This document shows, piece after piece, positions 35,122 through 43,470 of a DNA stretch of 64,000 bases (positions are counted from its first letter, which is position 1; every line of letters begins with the position of its first letter). Made by a program: the position numbers and the translations under genes. The notes beneath the pieces are model-generated. The model was not told the DNA's origin. It ran no database searches and worked only from the letters and a program-made list of their open reading frames with translations. The stretch is taken from NCBI RefSeq assembly GCF_022317005.1, contig NZ_CP081006.1:1922001-1986000 (forward strand), in the 5' to 3' direction. This DNA is from Mycobacterium sp. IDR2000157661 (GTDB taxonomy: Bacteria; Actinomycetota; Actinomycetes; Mycobacteriales; Mycobacteriaceae).

Positions 35122-35194
35122 GCCTGCCTCCCCGGCGCTTGTCTCTGGGCAGTGTACTTGCTCGCGCGCGCCTGACGTCGGCATTGCCACCCAG

Positions 35195-35222
35195 ATGTAC
35201 TATCTACGTACATAGACCGTAG
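35195..35222. promoter_or_regulatory. CTAC-N11-GTAG operator between blaI and the D-amino-acid oxidase gene
   Basis: CTACGTACATAGACCGTAG (35204-35222) has the same CTACGTA start and GTAG end at the same spacing as 30061-30079. An overlapping inverted repeat ATGTAC-N7-GTACAT spans 35195-35213. The element lies 82 bp upstream of blaI and 76 bp upstream of the oxidase start, so it can serve both divergent genes. Confidence 0.6.
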
Positions 35223-35298
35223 AAAGTCGGAGCGTGGTCCGTTCGCAGGAAGGAGTCGATGCCGTGCAGTCGTGCCCACCCCGTCAGGGAGTGCCGAC

Positions 35299-36408
35299 AT
35301 GACAAGCCATCGCGATGGTCCGGGTGCCGTGGTGGTCGGCGCAGGCGTCAGCGGCCTCACCACGGCGCTGGTGCTGGCCCGCCGCGGGTGGCGGGTGAGT
35401 GTCGTCGCCGACCGTTTCGGCGCCGGGACGGTCACCACCGTCGCCGGTGCGGTCTGGGAACTGCCGCCCTCGGTGTGCGGACGTCACCACAGCCAGGCCG
35501 TGCTGACGCGCTCGGCGGACTGGGCGATGGTCTCCTATCACCGGTTCGCGCAGCTCGTAGCCGACCCACACGCTGGGGTGAGCCTTCGGCCTGCGGTGTT
35601 CTACTTTCGGCATCGCGTCACAGACCACACGGGCGAACACGACAAGATGCGCCAGCTCCAAATGCAGGTCCCCGGCTTCGTCCACGACGCGACACTGATC
35701 GACGCATACGGTGTCAACCGCGAAATCGGGCTGGTCGATGCGTACTCCTACCTTGCGCCGACCGTCGACACCGAGCGCTACTTGACGTGGTTGGGCACCC
35801 AGGCCGAGGCGGCGGGCGTGCAGGTCGTGCATGGCGCGGTGACGGGCTCGCTGGTCGCTGAGCAGGATCGGCTGTGTTCGGACTTCGCGGCCGAGGTGAT
35901 CGTGAACTGCACCGGCCTGGGGGCCGTCAGCCTCGCCGCCGATACCGCGATGGACCCGCACCGCGGGGCCTTGCTGCGGATGGTGAACGACGGGGCCACG
36001 ATGCCGCGGATCACGGCCGTCCATGCGGTCGCCAACGACGCCGACACCGACGCACAGAACATGATCTTCATCGTCCCCCGCGGCGAGGACCGGCTTCTCA
36101 TCGGTGGATTGGTCGAACCCGGTGAGTGGGACACCGATCTCAGCCTGGACGACCCGCGTATCCGTGACATGTTCGATCGAGCGGTCGAGTTCCTGCCGAT
36201 CCTTCGGGCCGCTCAACCGGACCCGGTTGATCCCTTGCGCACCGGGTTGCGCCCGTTCCGCGCCGGTGGCGTGCGCCTGGAGGCCCAACCGGGCACCCGG
36301 GTCGTGCACAACTACGGGCACGGCGGCGCCGGGGTGACGTTGTCGTGGGGGTGCGCCGAGCAGGTTGCCGACATCGCCGAAACCGTCGCGGCCGCCACGG
36401 TGGTCTGA
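35299..36408 (+). CDS. D-amino-acid oxidase family FAD enzyme
   Basis: A 369-residue flavoprotein that should oxidise D-amino acids (or a related amine acid) to imino acids with peroxide formation. The FAD-binding motif is VVVGAGVSGLTTALVLARRG; the C-terminal signature VVHNYGHGGAGVTLSWGCAE and the substrate-carboxylate Arg in RTGLRPFRAGGVRLE match D-amino-acid oxidases. ATG 35299 is chosen. It is divergent from the blaI-M56 pair and shares its operator region, so D-Ala or other wall-derived D-amino acids may be the relevant substrates. The 227-bp gap after it carries only the promoter of the next gene. Confidence 0.88.
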   Translation: MTSHRDGPGAVVVGAGVSGLTTALVLARRGWRVSVVADRFGAGTVTTVAGAVWELPPSVCGRHHSQAVLTRSADWAMVSYHRFAQLVADPHAGVSLRPAVFYFRHRVTDHTGEHDKMRQLQMQVPGFVHDATLIDAYGVNREIGLVDAYSYLAPTVDTERYLTWLGTQAEAAGVQVVHGAVTGSLVAEQDRLCSDFAAEVIVNCTGLGAVSLAADTAMDPHRGALLRMVNDGATMPRITAVHAVANDADTDAQNMIFIVPRGEDRLLIGGLVEPGEWDTDLSLDDPRIRDMFDRAVEFLPILRAAQPDPVDPLRTGLRPFRAGGVRLEAQPGTRVVHNYGHGGAGVTLSWGCAEQVADIAETVAAATVV

Positions 36409-36622
36409 GACACGCATCGGACTGCCTCGCGGCGGCTACGGCGCTGACCTCATCGCTGTTCACACACCACGGCGCCGAGGCGCCACCCCTGCCGCCGACT
36501 CTGTCGGCCGAACCACCGCACACCGGGAAAGCGTTGACAGAATGCACGATTGACTTCCAGATGGGGATGGGCATGGGAAGTCGCGGTATGACGTACACCA
36601 TCGACGGACGACCCGCCCGCGC

Positions 36623-36628
36623 TAGATT
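36623..36628 (+). promoter_or_regulatory. -10 hexamer of a leaderless promoter
   Basis: TAGATT ends 7 nt before the GTG at 36636. This spacing is that of mycobacterial leaderless transcripts, in which the start codon is the transcription start; it supports GTG 36636 as the phosphoesterase start. Confidence 0.5.
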
Positions 36629-36635
36629 GGCAGCT

Positions 36636-37139
36636 GTGCGGCTCCTGCTGATCGCCGATACCCACGTTCCCAAGCGCGCCAAGGATCTGCCAGCTCCGGT
36701 GTGGGAGGAAGTGTCGACTGCCGACGTCGTCATCCACGCCGGAGACTGGGTGGAACCCATGCTGCTCGACGAACTCGACGCGCGCGCCACACGACTGGTG
36801 GCGTGCTGGGGCAACAACGACGGCGCCGAACTGCGACGGCGGCTACCCGAACGCGCCGACGTGACGCTCAATGGCCTACGGTTCACCGTCGTCCACGAGA
36901 CCGGGGCGGCGGCCGGACGCGAGGCGCGGATGGCCAGGCAGTACCCCGACACCGACGTGCTGGTGTTCGGGCACAGTCACATCCCGTGGGACACCACCGC
37001 GAAAAGCGGCCTGCGCCTGCTCAATCCCGGCTCGCCCACCGACCGGCGCAGGCAACCGCACTGCACCTACATGACTGCCACCGTGCGCAATTCCGCGCTG
37101 TCGGACGTGGTGCTGCATCGGTTGGACCGCCGTGCGTGA
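36636..37139 (+). CDS. YfcE/MJ0936-family metallophosphoesterase
   Basis: A 167-residue calcineurin-like phosphoesterase. Metal-binding motifs occur in order: IADTHVPK (D-x-H), VIHAGDWVE (GD), ACWGNNDGAE (GNND), TVVHE and FGHSHIPWD (GHSH). The active site is complete, and a phosphodiesterase activity on a nucleotide or lipid substrate is expected. The GTG start is supported by the leaderless -10. Its end overlaps the YjbR-like gene start by 8 bp, so the two form a unit. Confidence 0.87.
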   Translation: MRLLLIADTHVPKRAKDLPAPVWEEVSTADVVIHAGDWVEPMLLDELDARATRLVACWGNNDGAELRRRLPERADVTLNGLRFTVVHETGAAAGREARMARQYPDTDVLVFGHSHIPWDTTAKSGLRLLNPGSPTDRRRQPHCTYMTATVRNSALSDVVLHRLDRRA

Positions 37140-37545
37140 GCGGCCCGCCCGCGTGGCCGACGTGCATGCGATCGCCGCGTCGATGCCGCACACCAAGCGC
37201 ATCGAGGGACCGAAGGGCAACGCGATCTATCAGGTCGGCGGCAAGTCGTTCGTGTTCTTCCGTACCCCTCAGCCCGACGCCGAGGACCCCGAAACCGGCG
37301 AACGCTATGCCGACGTGATCATGATCTGGGTGGAGTCGGAGATGGACAAGTTGGCGCTCGTCCAGGACCGGGCGTCGCCGTTCTTCACCACCGATCGGTT
37401 CGACGGTCACCCCTCGGTTCTGGTGCGCGCCAGCAGATTGGGCGAGGTCGGCACGGCCGAGCTCACCGAACTCATCCAGGATGCGTGGCTGTCGCGGGCG
37501 TCGCGCCGCCGGGCCGAGGCGTGGCTGGCCGAACACAAGGTGTAG
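37132..37545 (+). CDS. MmcQ/YjbR family protein
   Basis: A 137-residue cytosolic protein of the MmcQ/YjbR (CyaY-like fold) family. It begins RVADVHAIAASMPHTKRIEG, followed by IYQVGGKSFVFFR and the C-terminal LIQDAWLSRASRRRAEAWL helix. The family binds DNA or nucleotide-like ligands in some members, but no function is settled. The start at 37132 overlaps the upstream phosphoesterase by 8 bp. Confidence 0.85.
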   Translation: MRERPARVADVHAIAASMPHTKRIEGPKGNAIYQVGGKSFVFFRTPQPDAEDPETGERYADVIMIWVESEMDKLALVQDRASPFFTTDRFDGHPSVLVRASRLGEVGTAELTELIQDAWLSRASRRRAEAWLAEHKV

Positions 37546-37601
37546 AGCACGGCGCGTGTGGGCACGGTCAAGGGTTCGACGTTCGTGACCTAAGTCCCCT
37601 C

Positions 37602-37627
37602 CGCGTGCACGCGTGGCTCAATATGGT
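37602..37627 (+). promoter_or_regulatory. 12-bp perfect palindrome and leaderless -10 of the alkyl sulfatase
   Basis: CGCGTGCACGCG (37602-37613) is a perfect palindrome 8 bp upstream of a TATGGT -10 (37622-37627), which itself ends 6 nt before the ATG at 37634. The layout suggests a leaderless promoter with a regulator-binding site near the -35 position. The regulator is unknown. Confidence 0.5.
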
Positions 37628-37633
37628 GTGGCC

Positions 37634-39511
37634 ATGCAACCCAAGCCGCCCACCGCCGCCATCGAGTCCGCCCACCGTGACCACCTGAGCATCCTCCCGT
37701 TCGACGACACCACCGACTTCGGAAACGCCGACCGCGGATTCATCGGGGCGCTGAACCCCTGCGTCGTCACGGCCGCAGACGGTCGCGTGGTCTGGGACAA
37801 CGACCTGTACGCCTTCCTCGATTCGCAGGCGCCCACCTCCGTGCACCCGAGCCTGTGGCGGCAGAGCCAACTGTCGGCCAAACAGGGCCTTTACGAAGTG
37901 GTCGAGGGCATCTACCAGGTTCGCGGTCTCGACCTGTCCAACATCAGTTTCATCGAAGGCAACACCGGCGTCATCGTCATCGATCCGCTGATCTCCACCG
38001 AAACCGCCGCGGCCGCCTTGGCGCTCTATCGCAGGCACCGCGGTGATCGTGAGGTCACCGCGGTCATCTACACGCACAGCCACGTCGACCACTTCGGCGG
38101 CGTGCTGGGCGTGACGACACAGGACGACGTCGACACCGGCCGTGTCGTCATCATCGCTCCCGAGCACTTCACCGAGCACGCGGTCCAGGAGAACGTTTAC
38201 GCGGGCACCGCGATGGCTCGCCGCGCCGGTTACATGTACGGCGCTGCGCTGCAACGGGGCACGCAGGGACAGGTCGGCTGCGGGTTGGGGCAGAACACGT
38301 CCACCGGCGAGGTCGCGCTGATCGTGCCGACCCTCGACATCCGGGAGACCGGCGAGACGCACACCATCGACGGCGTGGAGATCGAGTTCCAGATGGCGCC
38401 CGGCACCGAGGCGCCCGCCGAGATGCATTTCTACTTCCCGAGGTACCGCGCTCTGTGCATGGCCGAGAACGCCACCCACAACCTCCACAACCTGCTGACC
38501 CTGCGCGGGGCGTTGGTGCGAGACCCGCACCGCTGGGCCGGTTACCTGACCGAGGCCATCGACACCTTCGCCGACCGCACCGACGTCGTGTTCGCCTCGC
38601 ACCACTGGCCGACATGGGGCCGCGACGACATCGTCGAGTACCTGTCCCTGCAACGGGATCTGTACGCCTACCTGCACGACCAGACGCTGCGCCAGTTGAA
38701 TCAGGGCTACACCGGGATCGAGATCGCCGAGACCTTCCAGATGCCGCCGGCGCTGGATAAGGCCTGGCACACCCACGGCTACTACGGGTCGGTCAACCAC
38801 AACGTCAAGGCGGTCTACCAGCGGTACATGGGCTGGTTCGACGGCAACCCCGGCCGGCTGTGGGCCCACCCGCCGGAAGCCATCGGACCGCGCTACGTCG
38901 AGGCCATCGGCGGCATCGACCGGGTGGTGGAGATCGCACGCGCGGCGTTCGACGGTGGCGACTTTCGTTGGGCAGCAACCTTACTCGACCATGCTGTGTT
39001 CACCGACGAGAACCACGTCGCCGCGCGCGAGCTTTACGCCGACACCCTCGAGCAGATGGCGTACGGCGCCGAGAACGCCGTGTGGCGCAACTTCTTCCTC
39101 TCCGGTGCCACGGAATTGCGCGACGGGAAGTTCGGAACGCCGACGTCGAGCGCGTCGCCGTCGATGCTGGCTCAGCTCACTCCGGAGCAGATCTTCGACG
39201 CGCTCGCCATCAACGTCAACGGCCCGCGCGCCTGGGATCTGGACCTGGCCGTCGATATCGGCTTCCTCGACACCGAATCCAACTACCGCCTCACGCTGCG
39301 CAACGGCGTGCTGGTCTACCGACGCGTGCCCGCGGACGAGGGCACCGCCCACGCCACGGTGACGTTGGCGAACAAGATGCGGCTGTTGGCGCTGGCCTGG
39401 GGCGACAACAGCTCGCCGGGAGTGGAGATCAGCGGAGACGCCGCCGCGCTGCAGTCGTTGCTCGGTGTGCTGGACCGCCCCGATCCGGGTTTCGACATCG
39501 TGACCCCATAG
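37634..39511 (+). CDS. Alkyl/aryl sulfatase (SdsA1-type metallo-beta-lactamase fold)
   Basis: A 625-residue hydrolase resembling SDS hydrolase SdsA1, which cleaves the sulfate ester of alkyl sulfates. The binuclear zinc site is THSHVDHFGGVLG (residues near 140) with later ligands in MAENATHNLHNL and FASHHWPTWGRDD. The middle dimerisation domain and a C-terminal SCP2-like domain (AINVNGPRAWDLDLAVDIGF to LGVLDRPDPGFDIVTP), which binds the alkyl chain, are both present. There is no signal peptide. Synteny with the phosphotransferase at 40988 matches Rv3762c-Rv3761c. Confidence 0.92.
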   Translation: MQPKPPTAAIESAHRDHLSILPFDDTTDFGNADRGFIGALNPCVVTAADGRVVWDNDLYAFLDSQAPTSVHPSLWRQSQLSAKQGLYEVVEGIYQVRGLDLSNISFIEGNTGVIVIDPLISTETAAAALALYRRHRGDREVTAVIYTHSHVDHFGGVLGVTTQDDVDTGRVVIIAPEHFTEHAVQENVYAGTAMARRAGYMYGAALQRGTQGQVGCGLGQNTSTGEVALIVPTLDIRETGETHTIDGVEIEFQMAPGTEAPAEMHFYFPRYRALCMAENATHNLHNLLTLRGALVRDPHRWAGYLTEAIDTFADRTDVVFASHHWPTWGRDDIVEYLSLQRDLYAYLHDQTLRQLNQGYTGIEIAETFQMPPALDKAWHTHGYYGSVNHNVKAVYQRYMGWFDGNPGRLWAHPPEAIGPRYVEAIGGIDRVVEIARAAFDGGDFRWAATLLDHAVFTDENHVAARELYADTLEQMAYGAENAVWRNFFLSGATELRDGKFGTPTSSASPSMLAQLTPEQIFDALAINVNGPRAWDLDLAVDIGFLDTESNYRLTLRNGVLVYRRVPADEGTAHATVTLANKMRLLALAWGDNSSPGVEISGDAAALQSLLGVLDRPDPGFDIVTP

Positions 39512-39553
39512 CGGCGATCCCTTTCGCCGCCCAAGAGTGGCGCGCTCACACCC

Positions 39554-40330
39554 CTACGGGATGCCACCGTCGACGCGGATGGTCGAGCCGCTGGTGTAGC
39601 TCGAGGCGTCCGACATCAAATACAGTGCGGCGCCGATGATCTCGGGCGGTTCACCGAGCCGCTTCAGGGCGAAGTGCTGCGCGCCCTTCGTCGTCGCGGG
39701 GATGTCCCACGCCTTGCTGATGTCGGTGAGGAACGGGCCGGGCATCAGCGTGTTGACCCGCACCGTAGGGCCGAACGCCAATGCGAGGCCCTCGGTCAGC
39801 GCGTTGAGCCCCGCCTTGGCCGCCGAGTAGGGCAGCTGCTCGGGCTTGGGCCGGCGTGACCCGCTGGAGCTGACGTTGACGATCGACCCGCCGCCGTCGG
39901 CGACCATCCGCGCGCCGACCAACGTCGACAACCGGAACGGGCCCTTGAGGTTCAGGTTCACCACCGCGTCGAACAGCTTCTCGGTGACCGATCCCAGCGA
40001 CTCGTACAGCGGCGACATGCCGGCGTTGTTTATCAGCACGTCCACCCTGCCGAACCGGTCATAGGCCGCATCGACCAGCCCGTCGAGCTCGTCCCACCGA
40101 CCGACGTGCACCGCGTAGGGCAACGCGCTGCGACCGGTGGCTGCGGCGATCTCCTCGGCGGTGGCCACGCAGGAGTCGTACTTGCGGCTTGCGATGACCA
40201 CGTCGGCGCCACAGCGAGCGGCCGCCATCGCCATCTCTTTGCCGAGCCCGCGACTGCCGCCGGTGACCAGCACGACGCGGTCGGTGAGGTCGAAGAGTTC
40301 GTCCGCGTAACCCCGTGAAGTCATGGTCAT
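39554..40330 (-). CDS. Short-chain dehydrogenase/reductase
   Basis: A 258-residue classical SDR. The cofactor motif is VLVTGGSRGLGKEMA, NNAG appears in VDVLINNAGMSP, the catalytic Ser is in VNVSSSGSRRPKP and the YxxxK motif is YSAAKAGLNAL; it ends with the standard SGSTIRVDGGIP. An Arg in VIASRKYDS suggests NADP preference. The substrate is not predictable. It ends 42 bp from the sulfatase and starts only 11 bp from the divergent phosphatase gene, leaving no room for separate promoters outside coding sequence. Confidence 0.9.
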   Translation of the reverse strand: MTMTSRGYADELFDLTDRVVLVTGGSRGLGKEMAMAAARCGADVVIASRKYDSCVATAEEIAAATGRSALPYAVHVGRWDELDGLVDAAYDRFGRVDVLINNAGMSPLYESLGSVTEKLFDAVVNLNLKGPFRLSTLVGARMVADGGGSIVNVSSSGSRRPKPEQLPYSAAKAGLNALTEGLALAFGPTVRVNTLMPGPFLTDISKAWDIPATTKGAQHFALKRLGEPPEIIGAALYLMSDASSYTSGSTIRVDGGIP

Positions 40331-40341
40331 ATGGTGGCACG

Positions 40342-40941
40342 GTGCAGTTGCTCATCATTCGACACGCGCTGCCCCTGCGCAGCGAGCCGGGCCAGGGTTC
40401 GGATCCCCACCTCTCCGAAGAGGGGATCGAGCAGGCCAAACGGCTGCCCGAGGCGCTGGCGCGCTTCCCGATCTCCCGGCTGGTCAGCAGCCCGCAGCGA
40501 CGGGCGATCCAGACTGCCCAGCCCGTCGCCGACGCCCTGGGCCTGACGATCGACGTCGACGAGCGCCTCGCCGAATACGACTACGGGCTGTCGCACTACG
40601 TGCCGATCGAAGAGGCGTCAGAGGAGGACGTGCAGCGCCTCATCGCCGGGCGCCTGCCCGGCAACGTCGACGAGGACGCCTTCAAGGAGCGGGTCAACGC
40701 CGGAGTCGCCGACATCGTCGCCGCCGCCGACCATGAGGACACCGTCGCACTGTTCAGCCACGGCGGCGTCATCAATGCGCTGGTGCACACCATCATGCAG
40801 ACCGAGCGACTGCTCTGCGTCCAGGTCGACTACGCCGGCGTCACCCGTGTGCTGTCGTCGCGCACGGGCAAGCTGGGCGTCGCGTCGGTCAACGGCACCG
40901 AACACGTATGGGACCTGCTGCCGCGGAACCTCCGCTGGTGA
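40342..40941 (+). CDS. Histidine phosphatase (phosphoglycerate-mutase-like) family protein
   Basis: A 199-residue protein. The catalytic phosphohistidine motif is LLIIRHALPLRSE (RHA, a family variant of RHG), the second arginine lies in RLVSSPQRRAIQTAQPV, the acid residue in LAEYDYGL and the second His in ALFSHGGVINALV. A broad-specificity phosphatase role is expected. GTG 40342 is used because it gives the standard beta-strand start; the frame extends to 40315 inside the divergent SDR gene. It is followed by the phosphotransferase gene after 46 bp. Confidence 0.88.
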   Translation: MQLLIIRHALPLRSEPGQGSDPHLSEEGIEQAKRLPEALARFPISRLVSSPQRRAIQTAQPVADALGLTIDVDERLAEYDYGLSHYVPIEEASEEDVQRLIAGRLPGNVDEDAFKERVNAGVADIVAAADHEDTVALFSHGGVINALVHTIMQTERLLCVQVDYAGVTRVLSSRTGKLGVASVNGTEHVWDLLPRNLRW

Positions 40942-40987
40942 GCGCTTGCGCGAACCGCCCATCCCGACCGGTGGTAGACATCTTCTG

Positions 40988-42016
40988 ATGACCGACTCAC
41001 CCGAAGGCCTCGACCTCGACGCCCTGGACCGTCACCTGCGCGCGGAGGGCATCGCACGCTCCGGCGACCTGCGCGCCGAATTGATCTCCGGCGGCCGGTC
41101 CAACCTGACGTTCCTGGTGGCCGACGACGAGTCGAAGTGGGTGCTGCGCAGGCCACCGTTGCACGGGCTGACACCGTCGGCCCACGACATGGCCCGCGAG
41201 TACCGCGTCGTCGCCGCGCTGCAGAACACAGCGGTTCCGGTCGCCCGAGCGGTCACCATGCGCAACGACGACGCGGTGCTCGGGGCACCGTTTCAGATGG
41301 TCCAATACGTTGCGGGCCGCGTCATCCGCCACACCAGCGAGCTCGCGGAACTGGGCGGCAAGGCCGAGGTCGACGCCTGCGTCGACGCGCTGATCGAGGT
41401 CCTCGCCGACCTGCACGCCATCGATCCCGAGGAGGTCGGGCTCGGCGACTTCGGCAGGCCCACCGGGTATCTGGAGCGGCAGGTCAAGCGCTGGGGCGGC
41501 CAGTGGGAGCTGGTGCGCCGCGAGGACGACGAACGCGACGCCGACGTCAAGTCGCTGCATTCGGCGCTCGGTGAGGCGGTCCCGGCGCAGAGCCGCAGTT
41601 CGATCGTGCACGGCGACTACCGCATCGACAACACGATGCTCGACGCGACCGACGGCACCAAGGTGCTCGCGGTGCTGGACTGGGAGATGTCCACGCTGGG
41701 TGACCCCATCAGCGATGCAGCCCTGATGTGCGTCTACCGCCACCCGATGTTCAACCTCGTGCACGCCGACGCCGCGTGGGCCTCGCCGCTGATCCCGCCC
41801 GCCGACGAGCTCGCGCAGCGGTATTCGGTGGCGTCGGGTCAGTCGCTGGACCACTGGGAGTTCTACATGGGGCTGGCCTACTTCAAGCTGGCCATCATCG
41901 CCGCGGGCATCGCGTATCGCGGCCGGGTGGGCGGCGCGGCGCCGGACTTCGTCACCATGGTCGACGATGCGGTCGCCCCGTTGATCGCCGCGGGACTGGC
42001 CGCGCTGAAAGGCTGA
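40988..42016 (+). CDS. Phosphotransferase family protein (Rv3761c/'FadE36'-like)
   Basis: A 342-residue APH-fold kinase, frequently misnamed FadE36 or acyl-CoA dehydrogenase. Motifs: GGRSNLTFLVADDESKWVLR (N-lobe with the nucleotide-binding Lys), the catalytic loop IVHGDYRIDNTML and the DFG-like VLDWEMSTLGDP. Related ACAD10/11 kinase domains phosphorylate hydroxyacyl-CoA derivatives, so a lipid-catabolic role is plausible. Start ATG 40988. It nearly abuts the alpha/beta hydrolase gene (1-bp gap), so the two are cotranscribed. Confidence 0.88.
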   Translation: MTDSPEGLDLDALDRHLRAEGIARSGDLRAELISGGRSNLTFLVADDESKWVLRRPPLHGLTPSAHDMAREYRVVAALQNTAVPVARAVTMRNDDAVLGAPFQMVQYVAGRVIRHTSELAELGGKAEVDACVDALIEVLADLHAIDPEEVGLGDFGRPTGYLERQVKRWGGQWELVRREDDERDADVKSLHSALGEAVPAQSRSSIVHGDYRIDNTMLDATDGTKVLAVLDWEMSTLGDPISDAALMCVYRHPMFNLVHADAAWASPLIPPADELAQRYSVASGQSLDHWEFYMGLAYFKLAIIAAGIAYRGRVGGAAPDFVTMVDDAVAPLIAAGLAALKG

Positions 42017-42017
42017 C

Positions 42018-42950
42018 GTGCGCAGGCTGGTGCGTGTCGCACTCGGCGTCCTCGTCGTGGCGCTGGTCGCGTTGACGGTGCTGAACCACACGTGGGCCAA
42101 GCTGCCGCCGATGCCGCAGGCCGACGGTGAATTCCTCAACCTGCACGGCAGGCAGATCCATTACGCCGAGCGACCCGGGCCCGGGGTTCCCGTCGTGCTC
42201 ATCCACGGCTTGCCGGGCACCCACAAGGACTTCGAACCGATCATTCCGAAAATGAGTGGCCTGCATTCGATCTCATTCGACCGCCCGGGCTTCGGCTGGT
42301 CGCGCGGCGGCTGGTTGCCGTTCCAGGAGCAGGTGGATATGGTGCACCAACTCCTGGCCGAACGCCGATTGGGCCCGGCCGTCGTGGTGGGCCACTCGTT
42401 CGGCGCCGTGGTGGCGATGGGTCTCGCGCGACGCTATCCGCGCGACGTCGCCAGGATGGTTCTCGTTGCGCCGGGTGCGGGAGGACTGCGCTCAGCGACA
42501 GCCGATCTCCTCCAAGCCCGCTATATCGAGTTCAGTCAACTGCCGGTCATCAGTGCGGTCATCGACGCCGTCGCCGGAGACGTCTTCAAGCGGATATCGG
42601 CGACCTCGGGTGCGGCGCACGCGTTCGAGCCCCACGATGTAGACCCGGGCTATGAGCAGCGGCTCATGCCGGTCACGATGACGCCCGGCAACCTGCGCGC
42701 ATTCGCTCATGAGCAATTCGAATTCGACGCCACCTCGGCCTGGCTCGACGAAAACGTCGACCAGATAACGGTGCCGTCGGTGATCATCGGCGCCGAGGAT
42801 GATCAGCTGGTGGGCATCGGGCACGCCCGCCGGCTGGCCGAGACTCTTCCCCACACCGAACTGGTCACCGTCGAGGGTGGTCACATGATTCCCTACAGCC
42901 ACCCCGACGTGGTCGTCGGCGAAATCCGCCGAGCTGTTGCGCAACGTTGA
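42018..42950 (+). CDS. Membrane-anchored alpha/beta hydrolase
   Basis: A 310-residue serine hydrolase with an N-terminal membrane anchor (VRVALGVLVVALVALTVLN). The oxyanion motif is LIHGLPGTHKDF, the nucleophile elbow GHSFGA, the acid Asp in IIGAEDDQLVG and the catalytic His in GGHMIPYSHP. An epoxide-hydrolase-like or esterase role is possible. GTG 42018 begins one base after the phosphotransferase stop, so the genes are cotranscribed. It converges on a LapA-domain gene 18 bp away. Confidence 0.88.
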   Translation: MRRLVRVALGVLVVALVALTVLNHTWAKLPPMPQADGEFLNLHGRQIHYAERPGPGVPVVLIHGLPGTHKDFEPIIPKMSGLHSISFDRPGFGWSRGGWLPFQEQVDMVHQLLAERRLGPAVVVGHSFGAVVAMGLARRYPRDVARMVLVAPGAGGLRSATADLLQARYIEFSQLPVISAVIDAVAGDVFKRISATSGAAHAFEPHDVDPGYEQRLMPVTMTPGNLRAFAHEQFEFDATSAWLDENVDQITVPSVIIGAEDDQLVGIGHARRLAETLPHTELVTVEGGHMIPYSHPDVVVGEIRRAVAQR

Positions 42951-42968
42951 TCGCCGAAAGACAAAGCG

Positions 42969-43358
42969 CTACCGAGTGGCCGCCTTGTAGTTCTTCTTCG
43001 CCGCGCGGCGCAGCTGGACCATGCGCGCCGCCCCGGCCAGTGCGGTGATCAGGCCGCCGCACACGGCAGCCAGCAGGATCGCCACGCCCAGCGGCAGGTT
43101 CCACTGCCAGCCGAGGAAGGCGAACTGAGCAGACTCGGTGTTCTGCGCGATGAAGATCAGCAGCACGATCAGGATGAGGAAGCCGCCGATCACCGAAGCC
43201 CACAACGCGGCCGCGCGGGTGAAATGGACCTGTTTGACCGACGCCGAGGAGTGGCCGTCGGTCTCGGAGTCCTGCGGCGGAACGGGCGGGCCGGGATTGG
43301 GAGCATCGTAGGGCTCTGGCTCGTGTCGCCCTGTCGGCCCATGCGGATCGGTGCTCAT
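42969..43358 (-). CDS. LapA/DUF1049 domain membrane protein
   Basis: A 129-residue protein with a disordered Pro/Asp-rich N-terminus and two membrane helices: AAALWASVIGGFLILIVLLI, then FIAQNTESAQFAFLGWQ, and PLGVAILLAAVCGGLITALA, the layout of DUF1049 (LapA) proteins, followed by a basic tail (RRAAKKNYKAATR). It corresponds to the Rv3760 position next to proX. ATG 43358 is chosen; a longer open frame overlaps the divergent proX gene and is spurious. The function is not established; LapA proteins are linked to envelope assembly in other bacteria. Confidence 0.85.
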   Translation of the reverse strand: MSTDPHGPTGRHEPEPYDAPNPGPPVPPQDSETDGHSSASVKQVHFTRAAALWASVIGGFLILIVLLIFIAQNTESAQFAFLGWQWNLPLGVAILLAAVCGGLITALAGAARMVQLRRAAKKNYKAATR

Positions 43359-43470
43359 GTGTTCAATACTGCCCCTTCTGCCTGCGGTCGAACCGCTTTC
43401 GACGGTCACGGTCCGGTCAAGCCGAGCCAAACAGGGGCGTAGCTGCGGCGATGTCGATACTGTCGGGTCC

